Shown here: piece after piece, positions 12,939 to 22,261 of the stretch
Numbering within the stretch: the first letter of the stretch is position 1
Layout of the letters: each line of letters starts with the position of its first letter
Origin: Gigaspora rosea
Lineage: Eukaryota; Glomeromycota; Glomeromycetes; Diversisporales; Gigasporaceae
Direction of reading: 5' to 3'
Length of the DNA stretch: 64,000 nt
Assembly: GCA_003550325.1 (NCBI GenBank)
Contig: QKWP01000267.1
Location: forward strand, 99,324 to 163,323
Translations under genes and position numbers: made by a program
The notes under the pieces: model-generated
Told to the model about the DNA's origin: nothing
What the model saw: only the letters and a program-made list of their open reading frames with translations
Databases searched by the model: none

Positions 12939-13609
12939 TTATTTTTTATTCTGAATAAATTTATAAATAAAAAAGATTAATAAACATGCAAATATTATAA
13001 CTATAGCTAAAATTGTAACAATCCAGCGTGTGCTTAATTTAGTAATAACAAAATTATCAAATGATGCATTATCGGAGGCTGAATTAGGTTGAATTGGAGT
13101 AATTGGAGAAATTTGAGAAGAATTACTTTTTGATATAGGTATAGATTTATCATCAAAATTAGATAATAATGACCATTTATAGTTTGATAGATTAGATGTA
13201 TCTAATTTATATATATTCTCAACCGTTCCTATATTGATGCCCTTTTCAGTTGAATTAGTACCTTTAAAGTTAATAAATGTTAATAATTACTTATTATATA
13301 TCCATCTAAACAAACTATAATTACATACCAAAAGTTGTAATCATATAATTTTTAACCATAATAGATGTATGGCCATTTAAAAATCCTATAGAATTTTCTT
13401 CTATTGGTGTTGACCACTCAAAAGGTGTTTTGGAGGTGTCCAAAACTGCCAAATTCGGAATAGCTGGTAAAGATTTATTTAAAATACTTTTTCCACCATA
13501 TATAATAACCCTTTCATCTGAAGCTAAATAAAAATAAAAAATAAAAAAAATAAAAATAAAAAATAAAAAAAAATAAAAATAAAAAATAAAAAAAAATAAA
13601 AAGAATAAA

Positions 13610-13640
<31 letters not shown>

Positions 13641-14548
13641 AAAAATAAAAATAAAAAATAAAAAAAATAAAAAATAAAAAATAAAAAAAAATAAAAAATG
13701 ATAATGAATACGCCTAATACTTCAGATTCATTCAATACGTACACACGTACCTAAAACAGCTGTATGTTTATTACGTTCTTCGGGTGCTTTGCCAGTTGTA
13801 TTCTATTATTTAAGATAAAAAATAATTAATTTGATATTATTACTATTACCGTAACAAACTAGCAAATTAAATGATTATGTACATTGATTTGCCATGAATC
13901 TTTTATGCTATCATATGTTAATATTCCACTCATTAAAGGTTGGTTGATTCTGTCCGGATCTCCACCAATATATAATATTTGACCATTTGAGAGCAAAACT
14001 GGAACGCATCCAAAGATTAAAGACGATTTTGGATATAAATTTTGCGGACTAGAAGTACTATTTATCCACGCAAAATTAATTGTATCAAATATAACTACAC
14101 CAGTATAAGTACTTCCTCGAAATGAATAAGAAATGCCAGTTGTTTCATTAGTGATCCAGGAATTTGTCAAATCTGTAATAGAATTTCCATTTGGTAATCC
14201 TTTGTAGCTGTTATTTAATTTCCATTCGTTTAATTCTGTATTAAATGTATCAACGTATAATCCATAACTACTTATATCAATAAAGAAAATTTTTTTATTT
14301 GAATTACCACCTATAAATGGATTATTTGATTTAATATAGTCAGGAGATGCAAGTGGGATCCATTGGGTCGTGTAAATAGTTCCATTTTCTAATGATACGT
14401 CTTTTAAATCTATATAAAAATGTCCAGTCGAGAATGGTCCAATAAAATACAATTTATTTTCAATATAAAATGCGTTAAAGCTACCACCAATAGTGATACA
14501 ATAAAAAATTATTAAAGCTCTAAGGAAAATATATAATAAATGAAACAT
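12939..14548 (-). CDS. Secreted/membrane-anchored Kelch-repeat protein (411 aa, 4 exons)
   Basis: Exon model: 14548-13883, 13802-13751, 13523-13329, 13261-12939. The first intron is phase 0 and the other two are phase 1. All have GT/AG ends and the joined frame is 1,236 nt. The N-terminus is hydrophobic (MFHLLYIFLRALIIFYCITI), a signal peptide or anchor. Beta-propeller repeats follow, with typical strands LYFIGPF, ILYIGGD, VIIYGGK and NLAVLDTSKTP...WSTP. A Ser/Pro/Asn linker precedes a membrane span near residues 380-405 (RWIVTILAIVIIFACLLIFF) and a short basic tail. Kelch propellers bind ligands or partners, and this one should face outside. Fungal annotations of such genes as galactose oxidase are usually based on the propeller fold alone, and I see no catalytic evidence. 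Paralogue of the gene at 22262, with identical intron phases. Function unknown. Confidence 0.85.
13524..13750 (-). repeat. A-rich low-complexity expansion inside Kelch intron 2
   Basis: The second intron of the Kelch gene is filled with AAAAATAAAAA units (about 13530-13700). The corresponding intron of the paralogue is only 75 nt and has a plain T-rich tract. The expansion explains a spurious poly-Phe/Leu reading frame on the minus strand. Confidence 0.8.
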
Positions 14549-14653
14549 TTTTGAATCAAAAAAGAAAGGGTAAAATTATTCTTTAAATGTAATGAAAAAA
14601 ATATAAAAATAGGGAAAAATAATTTTTTTGCAAATGTAGCATTTATAATAATA

Positions 14654-14778
14654 TTATCCGGCATTTATATGATCATGTGAATTTTTTTCCTTGATATTTT
14701 TGCATGAGGTTATGTAATCGTTTATGCAAAAAAATCACAGGAAAAAACATCACATGGTCATATATATTTGCCGGATAA
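14654..14778. mobile_element. 125-bp hairpin element
   Basis: TTATCCGGCATTTATATGAT...GCCGGATAA forms arms of about 27 bp, continued inward by TTTTTTCC/GGAAAAAA and TTTTTGCAT/ATGCAAAAA. This is a typical short foldback MITE-like sequence in the divergent promoter region between the Kelch gene and the membrane-protein gene. No obvious target duplication. Confidence 0.65.
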
Positions 14779-14781
14779 CAT

Positions 14782-14841
14782 CAATATTGGGCAGACGATG
14801 AAAAAATGTCCTGTTATTTTTTCATCGTCTGCCCAATATTG
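14782..14841. repeat. Perfect 26-bp inverted repeat with 8-nt loop
   Basis: Left arm CAATATTGGGCAGACGATG plus AAAAAAT (14782-14807) and its exact reverse complement at 14816-14841, with loop GTCCTGTT. It sits three bases after the preceding hairpin. A transcript through it would form an almost ideal stem-loop. Its role is unknown. Confidence 0.85.
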
Positions 14842-15583
14842 TATACTTAATATTAAATATGCTTATCTGTAGCACAGCATAATTATGAGCTAAATAAAAA
14901 TATTGAAAATAGTTCACATATTAACATTTATTAATTCAATATAAAAATTAGAAAATCAATTAGAATGTGGGTAAAAGTTATAAGAAAATTCCCAACATTT
15001 TTTATAGTGCTACCAAAATATACTTAGACATCAGCTTCCTGCATTTCTCACTCACGTCTTTTTTTTTGATCTATTCATTTTGACGAATAAATTTATACAT
15101 AAACACCGATATTATACATAAAAAGGTACGTACCTAGCTATTATGCAGAACTTAATTGAACAATAGGTCTTGACAAAGATTTATAATTTAATTGATCGAA
15201 CACATGTCATTATCAGACCACAAATCGAGACATAAATACACAAAGATTTTATGTAATCCGTTATAGATGAAAATTTTGTGCATACCTAAATTGGTTATAA
15301 ACCATGCAGGTACTTCGTTTCAAGTACGTATGTAAAGTACGTACTTACTTATATTCAATTAACTGTTAATGCATTAAATAATTATATAGCCAAAACAAAA
15401 ATAATAAAAAAGCCTTGTTTAATAAAATTCTTGTTACAAATATATATTATTGGTATTACGATGTATTATTTATTGTAAAGTTTTACATATAGCAAGTTGC
15501 AGTTTTTTTTTTAAATTGTTGACTAAAAGCTAACTTTTGTGTATCAAGTCAGGTATCCTTTTTAGGTAATGCAAATTTGATAT
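14842..15583. other. Divergent intergenic region with GTACGTAC palindromes
   Basis: No gene seen. GGTACGTACC (15125-15134) and AAGTACGTACTT (15335-15346) are exact palindromes. Such words recur across the window. This may be promoter sequence of either divergent gene, but no core promoter can be placed with confidence. Confidence 0.4.
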
Positions 15584-16043
15584 ATATGGTGCAAGTAACC
15601 TATACTCAACAGTTACACGGAGTATTATAGTAGTGTTTCACTTGTATAAATGGTTAAATGGCTATAACTTCTTATCTATGAGGTTTAAAAAAAATCTGAC
15701 TGGCAACTTTGTAGAGCTATATCAGCTCTACATGTGTGCCAAATATCTTTTCAAAATCTCATCATTGTAAGGAGTTGATGCGGTTTGAAATTAAAATTTT
15801 ATATATAAATTTATAAATTTAAATATAAAATTTTAATTTTCAAAACGCATCAACTCCTTACAATGATGAGAATTTGAAAAGATATTTGGTACACATGTAG
15901 AGCTGATATAGCTCTACAAAGTTACCAGTCAGATTTTTTTAAACCTCTTAGATAAGAAGTTATAGCCATTTAACCATTTATACAAGTGAAACACTACTAT
16001 AATACTCCGTGTAACTGTTGAGTATAGGTTACTTGCACCATAT
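15584..16043. mobile_element. 460-bp near-perfect foldback element
   Basis: ATATGGTGCAAGTAACC at the left end matches GGTTACTTGCACCATAT at the right end. The arms (about 215 bp each) match almost base for base through GAAACACTACTATAATACTC and CAACTCCTTACAATGATGA. The centre is an AT-rich stretch near 15812. It lies 460 bp upstream of the membrane-protein start. A transcript across it would form a long double-stranded RNA. Confidence 0.85.
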
Positions 16044-16502
16044 TAAAAAAAAAAAACTGAAGTTTTGGTATCATTTATATTTTAGGAAATTTTTGAATGC
16101 ACGGTATATTTATAAAAATTTAGTTATAACAATAAACAATTGGATAATGAAATGTATTAAGTACATAAGTTACATAAGTTAAAAGTATCCAAATAAGTCG
16201 AATTTTCGGAATTATCCACATATGCAGTACATAGGTATCTTTAGAGTATACAAGTGTATATGAATTTATAAAAAATAACTTATTAAATAAATAATAAATA
16301 CTGTAAACGTATTTGGAAAATTTAGAATTAAGAACATAAAATAAAAGAACAAAATGGTTGTATCTAACAACTCACGTTTTTGAAATAAAAATTTATTCAT
16401 AAAAACTTAACAATCCCTTCGCTATCATTTTTTTTAAAAATTGTAGAATTAATTTAAACCATTATAAATCTTAAATCCGTTAAATTTGTTTTATTTTTTT
16501 GA

Positions 16503-18161
16503 ATGTCTCCAAAAAATCTTTCAGATATACCATCTGCTAATTGGCAATGGGCAGATCCGTTAAAAAGTTTTCTTTTAATTGTAATAATAGTTGTATGGGG
16601 TCATTGTCTTGAAATATGTAGAGAACAGCCAAATTATTCACCAGAATTTCAACAATTAATGGGTCCAGGATCATTTATTGTGACTTTCGCGTTTAGCCTT
16701 TTGATCGAATCAATATTTACTCATATATTTGCTTATGTTCAAGGCATTTTTTTACTTAGCAGACGAGGCATTCCATTCCAATCCATTATTATTGGTGGAA
16801 ATCCATTACGAGTTTCATTGTCATGTTTTACCATTATAAAACAAAAACAAATTAACATCTTTCAGTTGCTATCATATTTAGGTACTTTGGTAATATATAT
16901 TCTAAGTTTTAGTATTGGCGCATATGCTACATCTACTTTAGGAACCCCTTATACCATAATGGAAGTAACTACTTTTAAATGGATACAAGCCCCAACAGTA
17001 CTAACAAAAGAATTAAATGCTAGCATGAACAGTGCATTTATCCCAGATAATTTCATTGGTGCAGTTGTCAATATTCAAATGAATCATTTGTTTAGTTGGG
17101 TTCAAAGAACTAAAGATGATATTAATGAAATAGCATTTATGCCAATGACAAAAGATCTAGAGCTAAATTTGACGCAGTCCAGTAATCAATCCAATACTCA
17201 ATCCTTTAATCATGCTCTGACCAAATGGAAAGTAGAAAAGGTGTTAACTAACGTTGGCATGCAATATTTAGCATCCCAGTGTAGTGCTAATATAATTCCT
17301 CCTTGTGAAATAAACGGTCGGGAAAGTGTTTACGTAATGGCAGGAAAAAAAAATCAAACGATTTCATGGCGTTTGTGCAATTTACATTATAATACAATAA
17401 ATACTTTTATAAATACTTCTATGCAAATTGATTGCAATATATCTATCAAAGGAGGAGTTTTTCCTCTTATAATATTTGAATATCCTAACGTTAATCAGCA
17501 ACCTCTTGAAGAATATCTGTCACAAGTTTTAATGAAAAAAAATGAATTAACAGAATTAGAAGACATCAAGAATAATCTATTTGCTACTATGGAGAATGCT
17601 TTATTACGTCCTTTCAACGATAGTGATCCAATTACCAAAAATGTTGCTATGCAGTTAGCTTCTGGTTGGAATTGTGAACCTGAAAATGTTAATTGTGCTC
17701 AGTCTAAAGGAACAGCAGCAACTTTACGATACGTTGGTGCATTATTGGATTCTACATCCATTATGTATTTTGCAGATAATAAAGACAAATTAAATGAATT
17801 GTTAAAGAATAATTCATCAACGACCGGTTCCTATAGGGCTTCACATAGGGTGTGTTTAGGAGGCACTAATCCAATGCAATCAATTGGATTAATGATAACA
17901 ATTCCACTGATAATAGTAATTATTGGATTATTACCATTGCTTTACAATAATAAGTTATGGTGGCTTGCAGCTGATATTGGAAACAATTATCTTGCTTTTG
18001 CAAGGAGTGTTATTCCATGTGGAGAAAATTGGAACAACGAATTACCTGAATGTACTGCACGCCTTGGTGAGACTAAATTCAAAAAAACAGTCAGGCTTAA
18101 TATTAAAGATAATCACATTGGTTTATCATCTAGTCTTCATGATAATAAAACTTATCGGTAA
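16503..18161 (+). CDS. Four-TM membrane protein with large Cys-rich loop (552 aa), family unknown
   Basis: Intronless frame starting MSPKNLSDIP. Predicted spans: residues 20-36, 57-84, 122-145 and about 460-482. With the N-terminus inside, the loop 146-459 would be extracellular. It carries Cys pairs (QCSANI.PPCE, WNCEP.NVNCAQ, CLGG) and several Asn-glycosylation sequons. A tail of about 70 residues follows (NNKLWWLAADIGNN, IPCGENW.NELPECTAR). I do not recognise the family. The convergent neighbour at 18985-20580 is a clear paralogue with the same start, spans and Cys motifs, which supports that both are real. Start chosen because both paralogues begin MSP and align from residue 1. Function unknown; a surface role is inference. 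Confidence 0.85.
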   Translation: MSPKNLSDIPSANWQWADPLKSFLLIVIIVVWGHCLEICREQPNYSPEFQQLMGPGSFIVTFAFSLLIESIFTHIFAYVQGIFLLSRRGIPFQSIIIGGNPLRVSLSCFTIIKQKQINIFQLLSYLGTLVIYILSFSIGAYATSTLGTPYTIMEVTTFKWIQAPTVLTKELNASMNSAFIPDNFIGAVVNIQMNHLFSWVQRTKDDINEIAFMPMTKDLELNLTQSSNQSNTQSFNHALTKWKVEKVLTNVGMQYLASQCSANIIPPCEINGRESVYVMAGKKNQTISWRLCNLHYNTINTFINTSMQIDCNISIKGGVFPLIIFEYPNVNQQPLEEYLSQVLMKKNELTELEDIKNNLFATMENALLRPFNDSDPITKNVAMQLASGWNCEPENVNCAQSKGTAATLRYVGALLDSTSIMYFADNKDKLNELLKNNSSTTGSYRASHRVCLGGTNPMQSIGLMITIPLIIVIIGLLPLLYNNKLWWLAADIGNNYLAFARSVIPCGENWNNELPECTARLGETKFKKTVRLNIKDNHIGLSSSLHDNKTYR

Positions 18162-18229
18162 TACTGTAGGTGTTATCATTGTTAAGACTTTGCGTAGTTT
18201 TTATTTGTTAATTCAACATACTGTATGTA

Positions 18230-18232
18230 GTA

Positions 18233-18266
<34 letters not shown>

Positions 18267-18332
18267 ATTTTTTATTTTTATTTTTTATTTTTATTTTTTT
18301 ATTTTTATTTTTTATTATTTTTTTTGCACTTT
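18230..18332. repeat. TTTATTT low-complexity tract after the membrane gene
   Basis: T-rich TTTATTTATTT/TTTTTATTTTT repeats lie just downstream of the stop codon and may belong to the 3' untranslated or termination region. The overlapping out-of-frame reading at 17923-18372 is an artefact of the coding sequence and this tract. Confidence 0.7.
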
Positions 18333-18542
18333 TGAACAAGTTTCAATTTATAAATTGATAATTAAAAGATAAAAATTATTTTCGCATCATGATAATAAAA
18401 AAAGTAACATTAAGTATTACATAATATTGGAAGATATTCTACTCCATATACTTTACCATAAATTCTAGAAATAAATATGTTACTTAATATGCAGTAAGAT
18501 TCATTTTTTATAAAGTTACTGGATAAAAATATTACCTATTAT

Positions 18543-18613
18543 TTTTCTTTTTCATAGTAAACGTGGGTTGTATAACAATTGTTATACGCCACGTAATGAC
18601 AGAAAAAGAAAAA
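18543..18613. repeat. Long hairpin at the symmetry centre (ACGTGG...CCACGT)
   Basis: The core GTATAACAATTGTTATAC is a perfect palindrome. It is embedded in ACGTGG/CCACGT and extended by TTTTTCTTTTTC on the left and GAAAAAGAAAAA on the right. Its centre is near 18578, which is the midpoint between the stop codons of the two convergent paralogous genes. Confidence 0.8.
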
Positions 18614-18650
18614 GAAATCCGTTATTGAATGTTCCGCATCCAATAGCAGC

Positions 18651-18733
18651 GTATCTGGTTTTGAATTTAATGTGCTTGACAACCTGAGCCCCTTCGGGGC
18701 CCAGGTTAGCACATTAAATTCAAAGCCAGATAC
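18651..18733. ncRNA. Two-step hairpin capped by a C(TTCG)G tetraloop (candidate structured RNA or DNA hairpin)
   Basis: The outer stem (about 25 bp) pairs GTATCTGGTTTTGAATTTAA with TTAAATTCAAAGCCAGATAC. The inner 12-bp stem pairs AACCTGAGCCCC with GGGGCCCAGGTT around TTCG at 18693-18696. One arm has a TGAC bulge, and the inner stem holds one A-C mismatch. UUCG closed by C-G is the most stable common RNA tetraloop. GC content is far above the surroundings. Whether it is transcribed is unknown, and the strand is undetermined. Confidence 0.6.
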
Positions 18734-18763
18734 TTCTTTTATTTGTCATCCAAAATGATCATC

Positions 18764-18784
18764 CCGTGATCCTTCGGATCACGG
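18764..18784. ncRNA. Second C(TTCG)G tetraloop hairpin
   Basis: CCGTGATCC, TTCG (18773-18776) and GATCACGG form a stem of eight perfect pairs closed by C-G. It lies 31 bases after the larger TTCG hairpin. It could act in convergent transcript termination or 3'-end formation, which is inference. Confidence 0.6.
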
Positions 18785-18984
18785 TATTCTCATTTCTCCT
18801 GCCAAATAAAACTGTTATTGGATGCTACACATCCAATAACTATTTATAATACAGTAATTATCACAATATATTTTTTTAAAGATTAATTTATTGAAAATAC
18901 GATATAACTGTATATTGGAATAACAACTATAACATACATGTTTATATTAATAAATTAATTACTGTAAAATTGTTCTATATTAAT

Positions 18985-20580
18985 TTAATACTGAGAATCA
19001 GATAACAATCCAACATGATTTTCCTTAACGCTAAATCTAACTTTTTTCATACAATTAATTTCATTGGGACGAGCAGTACACTCAGGTAAAACGCTTTCCC
19101 ACTCATTTCCACACGGTCTAATACTCCGTATTAAAGAAAAGCTATCGTTGCCAATATCAGATGCAAGCCACCATATCTTATTATGATGCAATAGTGGTAA
19201 TAGTTCAATAAACATTAATATTAATGGTATTGCTATCATTAACCCAATCGAAAACATTGGATTATTACCACCTAAACACATCTTATGTGAAACCCTGAAA
19301 AACCCGGTTGATGCACTATTTTTTATCCAATCATTTAAATTAAGTTTATTTTCTAAAGGATATATAGTAAATGCAGTCTCTAATATTGTTCCGACATATT
19401 TCACAGTCATTTCCGCACCAGTGTTTTGAGCACAAGTAATATCTTGGTCACAATTCCAAGAATTAAATAACTGATCAAATAGATTATTAGTAATTAAATC
19501 AAAATAATTAGATTCGAAAATTTTTAATATAGTAAATAGGTCATCCTTAAGTTCTTTTGCATCCGCTAATTCATTCTTTCGTAAAAAGACTTGAGTTAGA
19601 AATTCACCATGAGGTTGATCAATACTGGGATATTCAACTATTACAAGAGGAAAGATGCCTTCTTTTATAGTTATGTTACAATCCATTTGCATGGAAATTG
19701 GGCTTTCATAAAACGTTTTTGGGGTACACAAAAGCCATGAGATTATTTGATTTTCTTTATTATAACTTATCTTCGCAAATGAATTTTCAGAAATGCCAAA
19801 TTCACAAGCTGCATTTGCATTAGCACTGCATTGGGAATTTAAATATAACATGTTAATATTATTAAAACCTTTTTCTAATTTCCATTTGACTAAACCGTTA
19901 GCATCGGCAAATTTTTTGTTTAATTGTTTAGTAAGTGTAAATGTTGTTGGCATAAAAGCTAGCTCATTGCCATCCTCTCTAACCATTGTATTCCAATTTG
20001 ACAACGCATTAAATTGAATTTCATTGATTTGTCCGAAGGAATCATTAGGTGGGAATGCACTATACAAGCTACTATTTAACCCTTTAGTTGGGGCCTGTAC
20101 CCAATTAATTGGAGTCTCATAAAAGATATATGGAGTTGCCAATTTAGAGGCAGCATATGCTCCGATCATAATACTTGCAATATATATGATCAAGGTACCT
20201 GAATATGAGATTAACTGATGGATACTATAATGCTTCTGTTTTAACATAATAAAGCATGATGTAAAAACACGTAATGGAGTCGATTCTTCACAAATAATAG
20301 CCTGGAAAGGAATACCTTGTTTACTAAGTAGGAAAAAACCTTGTACATAGGCAAATATATGAGAAAATGTTATTCGAATTAAAAGACTAAACGAGATAGT
20401 CATAATAAATGATCCTAAACTCATCAACTTTTGAGTCTCAGGTATGTAATCGGGTTGCCCTCCACATGTATCAAGGAGATAACCCCAAACAACTATGATT
20501 ATGATTAATAAGCAACACTTTAATGGATTTTCCCATTGCCAAACGGCGGATAATATATCTTGAGGGTTTCTTGGTGACAT
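18985..20580 (-). CDS. Four-TM membrane protein, paralogue of the 16503 gene (531 aa)
   Basis: Intronless frame starting MSPRNPQDILSAVWQWENPL. It shares with its convergent neighbour the spans near residues 20-36, 57-84, 122-145 and about 440-462. It also shares the words HIFAYVQG, GIPFQ, QCSAN, CNITIKEGIFPLVIVEYPS, CLGG.NPM.SIGLMI.IPLI, WWLA.DIGN and ECTAR. By eye, more than half of the first 110 residues are identical between the two. The extracellular loop is shorter and differs most. There is no recognised domain, so the function is unknown. It converges tail-to-tail on its paralogue across the hairpin block, with about 820 bp between stop codons. Confidence 0.85.
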   Translation of the reverse strand: MSPRNPQDILSAVWQWENPLKCCLLIIIIVVWGYLLDTCGGQPDYIPETQKLMSLGSFIMTISFSLLIRITFSHIFAYVQGFFLLSKQGIPFQAIICEESTPLRVFTSCFIMLKQKHYSIHQLISYSGTLIIYIASIMIGAYAASKLATPYIFYETPINWVQAPTKGLNSSLYSAFPPNDSFGQINEIQFNALSNWNTMVREDGNELAFMPTTFTLTKQLNKKFADANGLVKWKLEKGFNNINMLYLNSQCSANANAACEFGISENSFAKISYNKENQIISWLLCTPKTFYESPISMQMDCNITIKEGIFPLVIVEYPSIDQPHGEFLTQVFLRKNELADAKELKDDLFTILKIFESNYFDLITNNLFDQLFNSWNCDQDITCAQNTGAEMTVKYVGTILETAFTIYPLENKLNLNDWIKNSASTGFFRVSHKMCLGGNNPMFSIGLMIAIPLILMFIELLPLLHHNKIWWLASDIGNDSFSLIRSIRPCGNEWESVLPECTARPNEINCMKKVRFSVKENHVGLLSDSQY

Positions 20581-21264
20581 TCAAATATTCAAATTGAAGT
20601 TAATGGATTTAATGGTATAAGACGTTGCAATTTTTTTTTTTTTTTTAAATTATGTATTGGTAAAGCTAAGACAATAATAATGATGATAAGTTCAAAAGGC
20701 AATATGTAGGCGTTAATACTTATTTGATAAACAACGAAAGTTCTTTAAATAATGTAATTAAGTAACGTATTTAGATTATACCAATCAGATCTATCAGATC
20801 TATTTTGATTATAAATATAAAACCAATTTTTTTTTTTTGAACAACCTAATAAGTGTAAATTTTTTTTTTCTAGAAGAAAACATGCATGTAATAGCTGTTC
20901 ATGCACTTCATTATCCTTGTATAATGCAAATAAAATTTATTTCAAAATTTCTGAATTTGATATAATTTAAATAATTTAAAATAAATATGATACAAATATT
21001 TACCTTAAATAGGCACAAATTTAATAAATACATCCTAAAGAATCTTGTGCTACTGATCTACTTACTGATCACTGTTTGCTAAAGATAATAGAGTGTTGAT
21101 GCAGATCTTACTTAGTGTTGTTTACTATTTTAGATCGTGATCTACATCAATAACGCAGGTTTTCTCCTGTCGTAAGATAACATACGTATTACAATATGCT
21201 GTACTCGATCACGTTTCCAATGCTATGAAAATCAAAAATTATGCGGTTATATAATAAAATTAGA
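20581..21264. other. Divergent intergenic region between membrane gene and second Kelch gene
   Basis: AT-rich, with poly-T/A runs near 20630 and 20825. No coding signal. Presumably it contains the promoter of the minus-strand membrane gene. No box can be named. Confidence 0.4.
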
Positions 21265-21775
21265 ACAGGGTGAAGCCTGAGTTGCGAAATAGTGAAATCC
21301 GCTTTGTAGATCGGGTTAGGGTGAATCCGCGTTTTATTATGTTTTTTATTATATAAAAGCGGATTTCACCTTCACGTGAAGATCATAGCAGGTTTCACTA
21401 TTTCACAACTCAACGATGATTTTCTGCGGTGACTAAACTTAAATTCTGCGATGATTAAATTTAATTTCTGCGATTATCTGCAAAATAAAATTTTAGCAAA
21501 TTTCTGCAATAAAACCCCTGTTTCTGCATTCAAAAATTGGAATATTCTGAAGACCATGCTCATATTTTGTGTTAATTGATTGTCTATCTTTCCGAAACTC
21601 TCCGTCAAAACTCGCAATTTGATTGGATCCTGGTCAAATTTTAGGTCAATTCTGCAATTATCCGTGATAAAATCCAATTTCTGCAAATGGACGAATTCTG
21701 CGGCATTCTGCGGCATTCTGCATTTTGCAGAAAATCATCGTCTCTGCTCAGGTTTCAGCCTGTCGTATAAAATTT
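21265..21775. mobile_element. Inverted-repeat element with a second element inserted in its right arm
   Basis: The outer element starts ACAGGGTGAAGCCTGAG, and its right end reads CTCAGGTTTCAGCCTGT in the reverse sense. The inner arms pair GCGAAATAGTGAAATCCGC with GCGGATTTCACC and GTTTCACTATTTCACAAC. The right arm is interrupted by 21413-21742, which has its own ends ACGATGATTTTCTGC and GCAGAAAATCATCGT and contains many TTCTGCGG words. Removing the inner segment restores the outer inverted repeat. Target duplications could not be fixed. Confidence 0.65.
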
Positions 21776-22261
21776 ATTAAAGTTTTTTGATAAATGCATA
21801 TTCTTATTGGGTTAAAGTTTTGTAAGGCCTATATTACATCCTTACTAACAATATTGATATTGAATATAGTAATACGAATTATTATGTGTCATTTAAAAGA
21901 CCATAGATGTACAATTTTTATATCCGGGATTCTGAACAAGAATTGTGACACATGCATTTATTTAAGAATTAAAGCAGATTTATTAATATGTATTGAATAC
22001 ATTCTAACAAAGACTTTTTCATTCTTCAAATTCAATTACACGTATATAATATTTATTTTTATTATTATTCTAATTTTATTGTATTCTTTAAATAAGTCTA
22101 AAAAATCATCCAATTATCCAATCATCATCCATGCTATTTTGACAAATGAGTAGATATTGTTCAGTACTAAATTTCCAAAATTTTTATATCTATGATGGTT
22201 TTTAGTCAAGAAGCATTATATTAACCATCCTTTTTTTCTCGTTATCATAAAAGAAAAAAAA

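Larger units (their letters stand above)
18621..18840. repeat. Flanking paired hairpins GTTATTGGATG...CATCCAATAAC
   Basis: GTTATTGGATG-CTACA-CATCCAATAAC (18814-18840) is a perfect 11-bp stem. A near copy, GTTATTGAATG-TTCCG-CATCCAATAGC, stands at 18621-18647. The two copies bracket both TTCG hairpins, so the whole block 18543-18840 is a chain of five stem-loops. Confidence 0.75.

Noticed and set aside
13514-13744. Minus-strand Phe/Leu-rich frame
   Set aside because: It translates the A-rich intron 2 of the Kelch gene. The splice sites on both sides are supported by the paralogue.
12939-14548. Calling the Kelch genes galactose oxidase
   Set aside because: Only the propeller repeat pattern is visible. 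I could not identify the copper-ligand residues, and a C-terminal membrane anchor is unlike the secreted enzyme.
17923-18372. 149-residue reading frame overlapping the 3' end of the membrane gene
   Set aside because: It is in another frame of a conserved coding region and continues into a TTTATTT tract. The paralogue supports the main frame.
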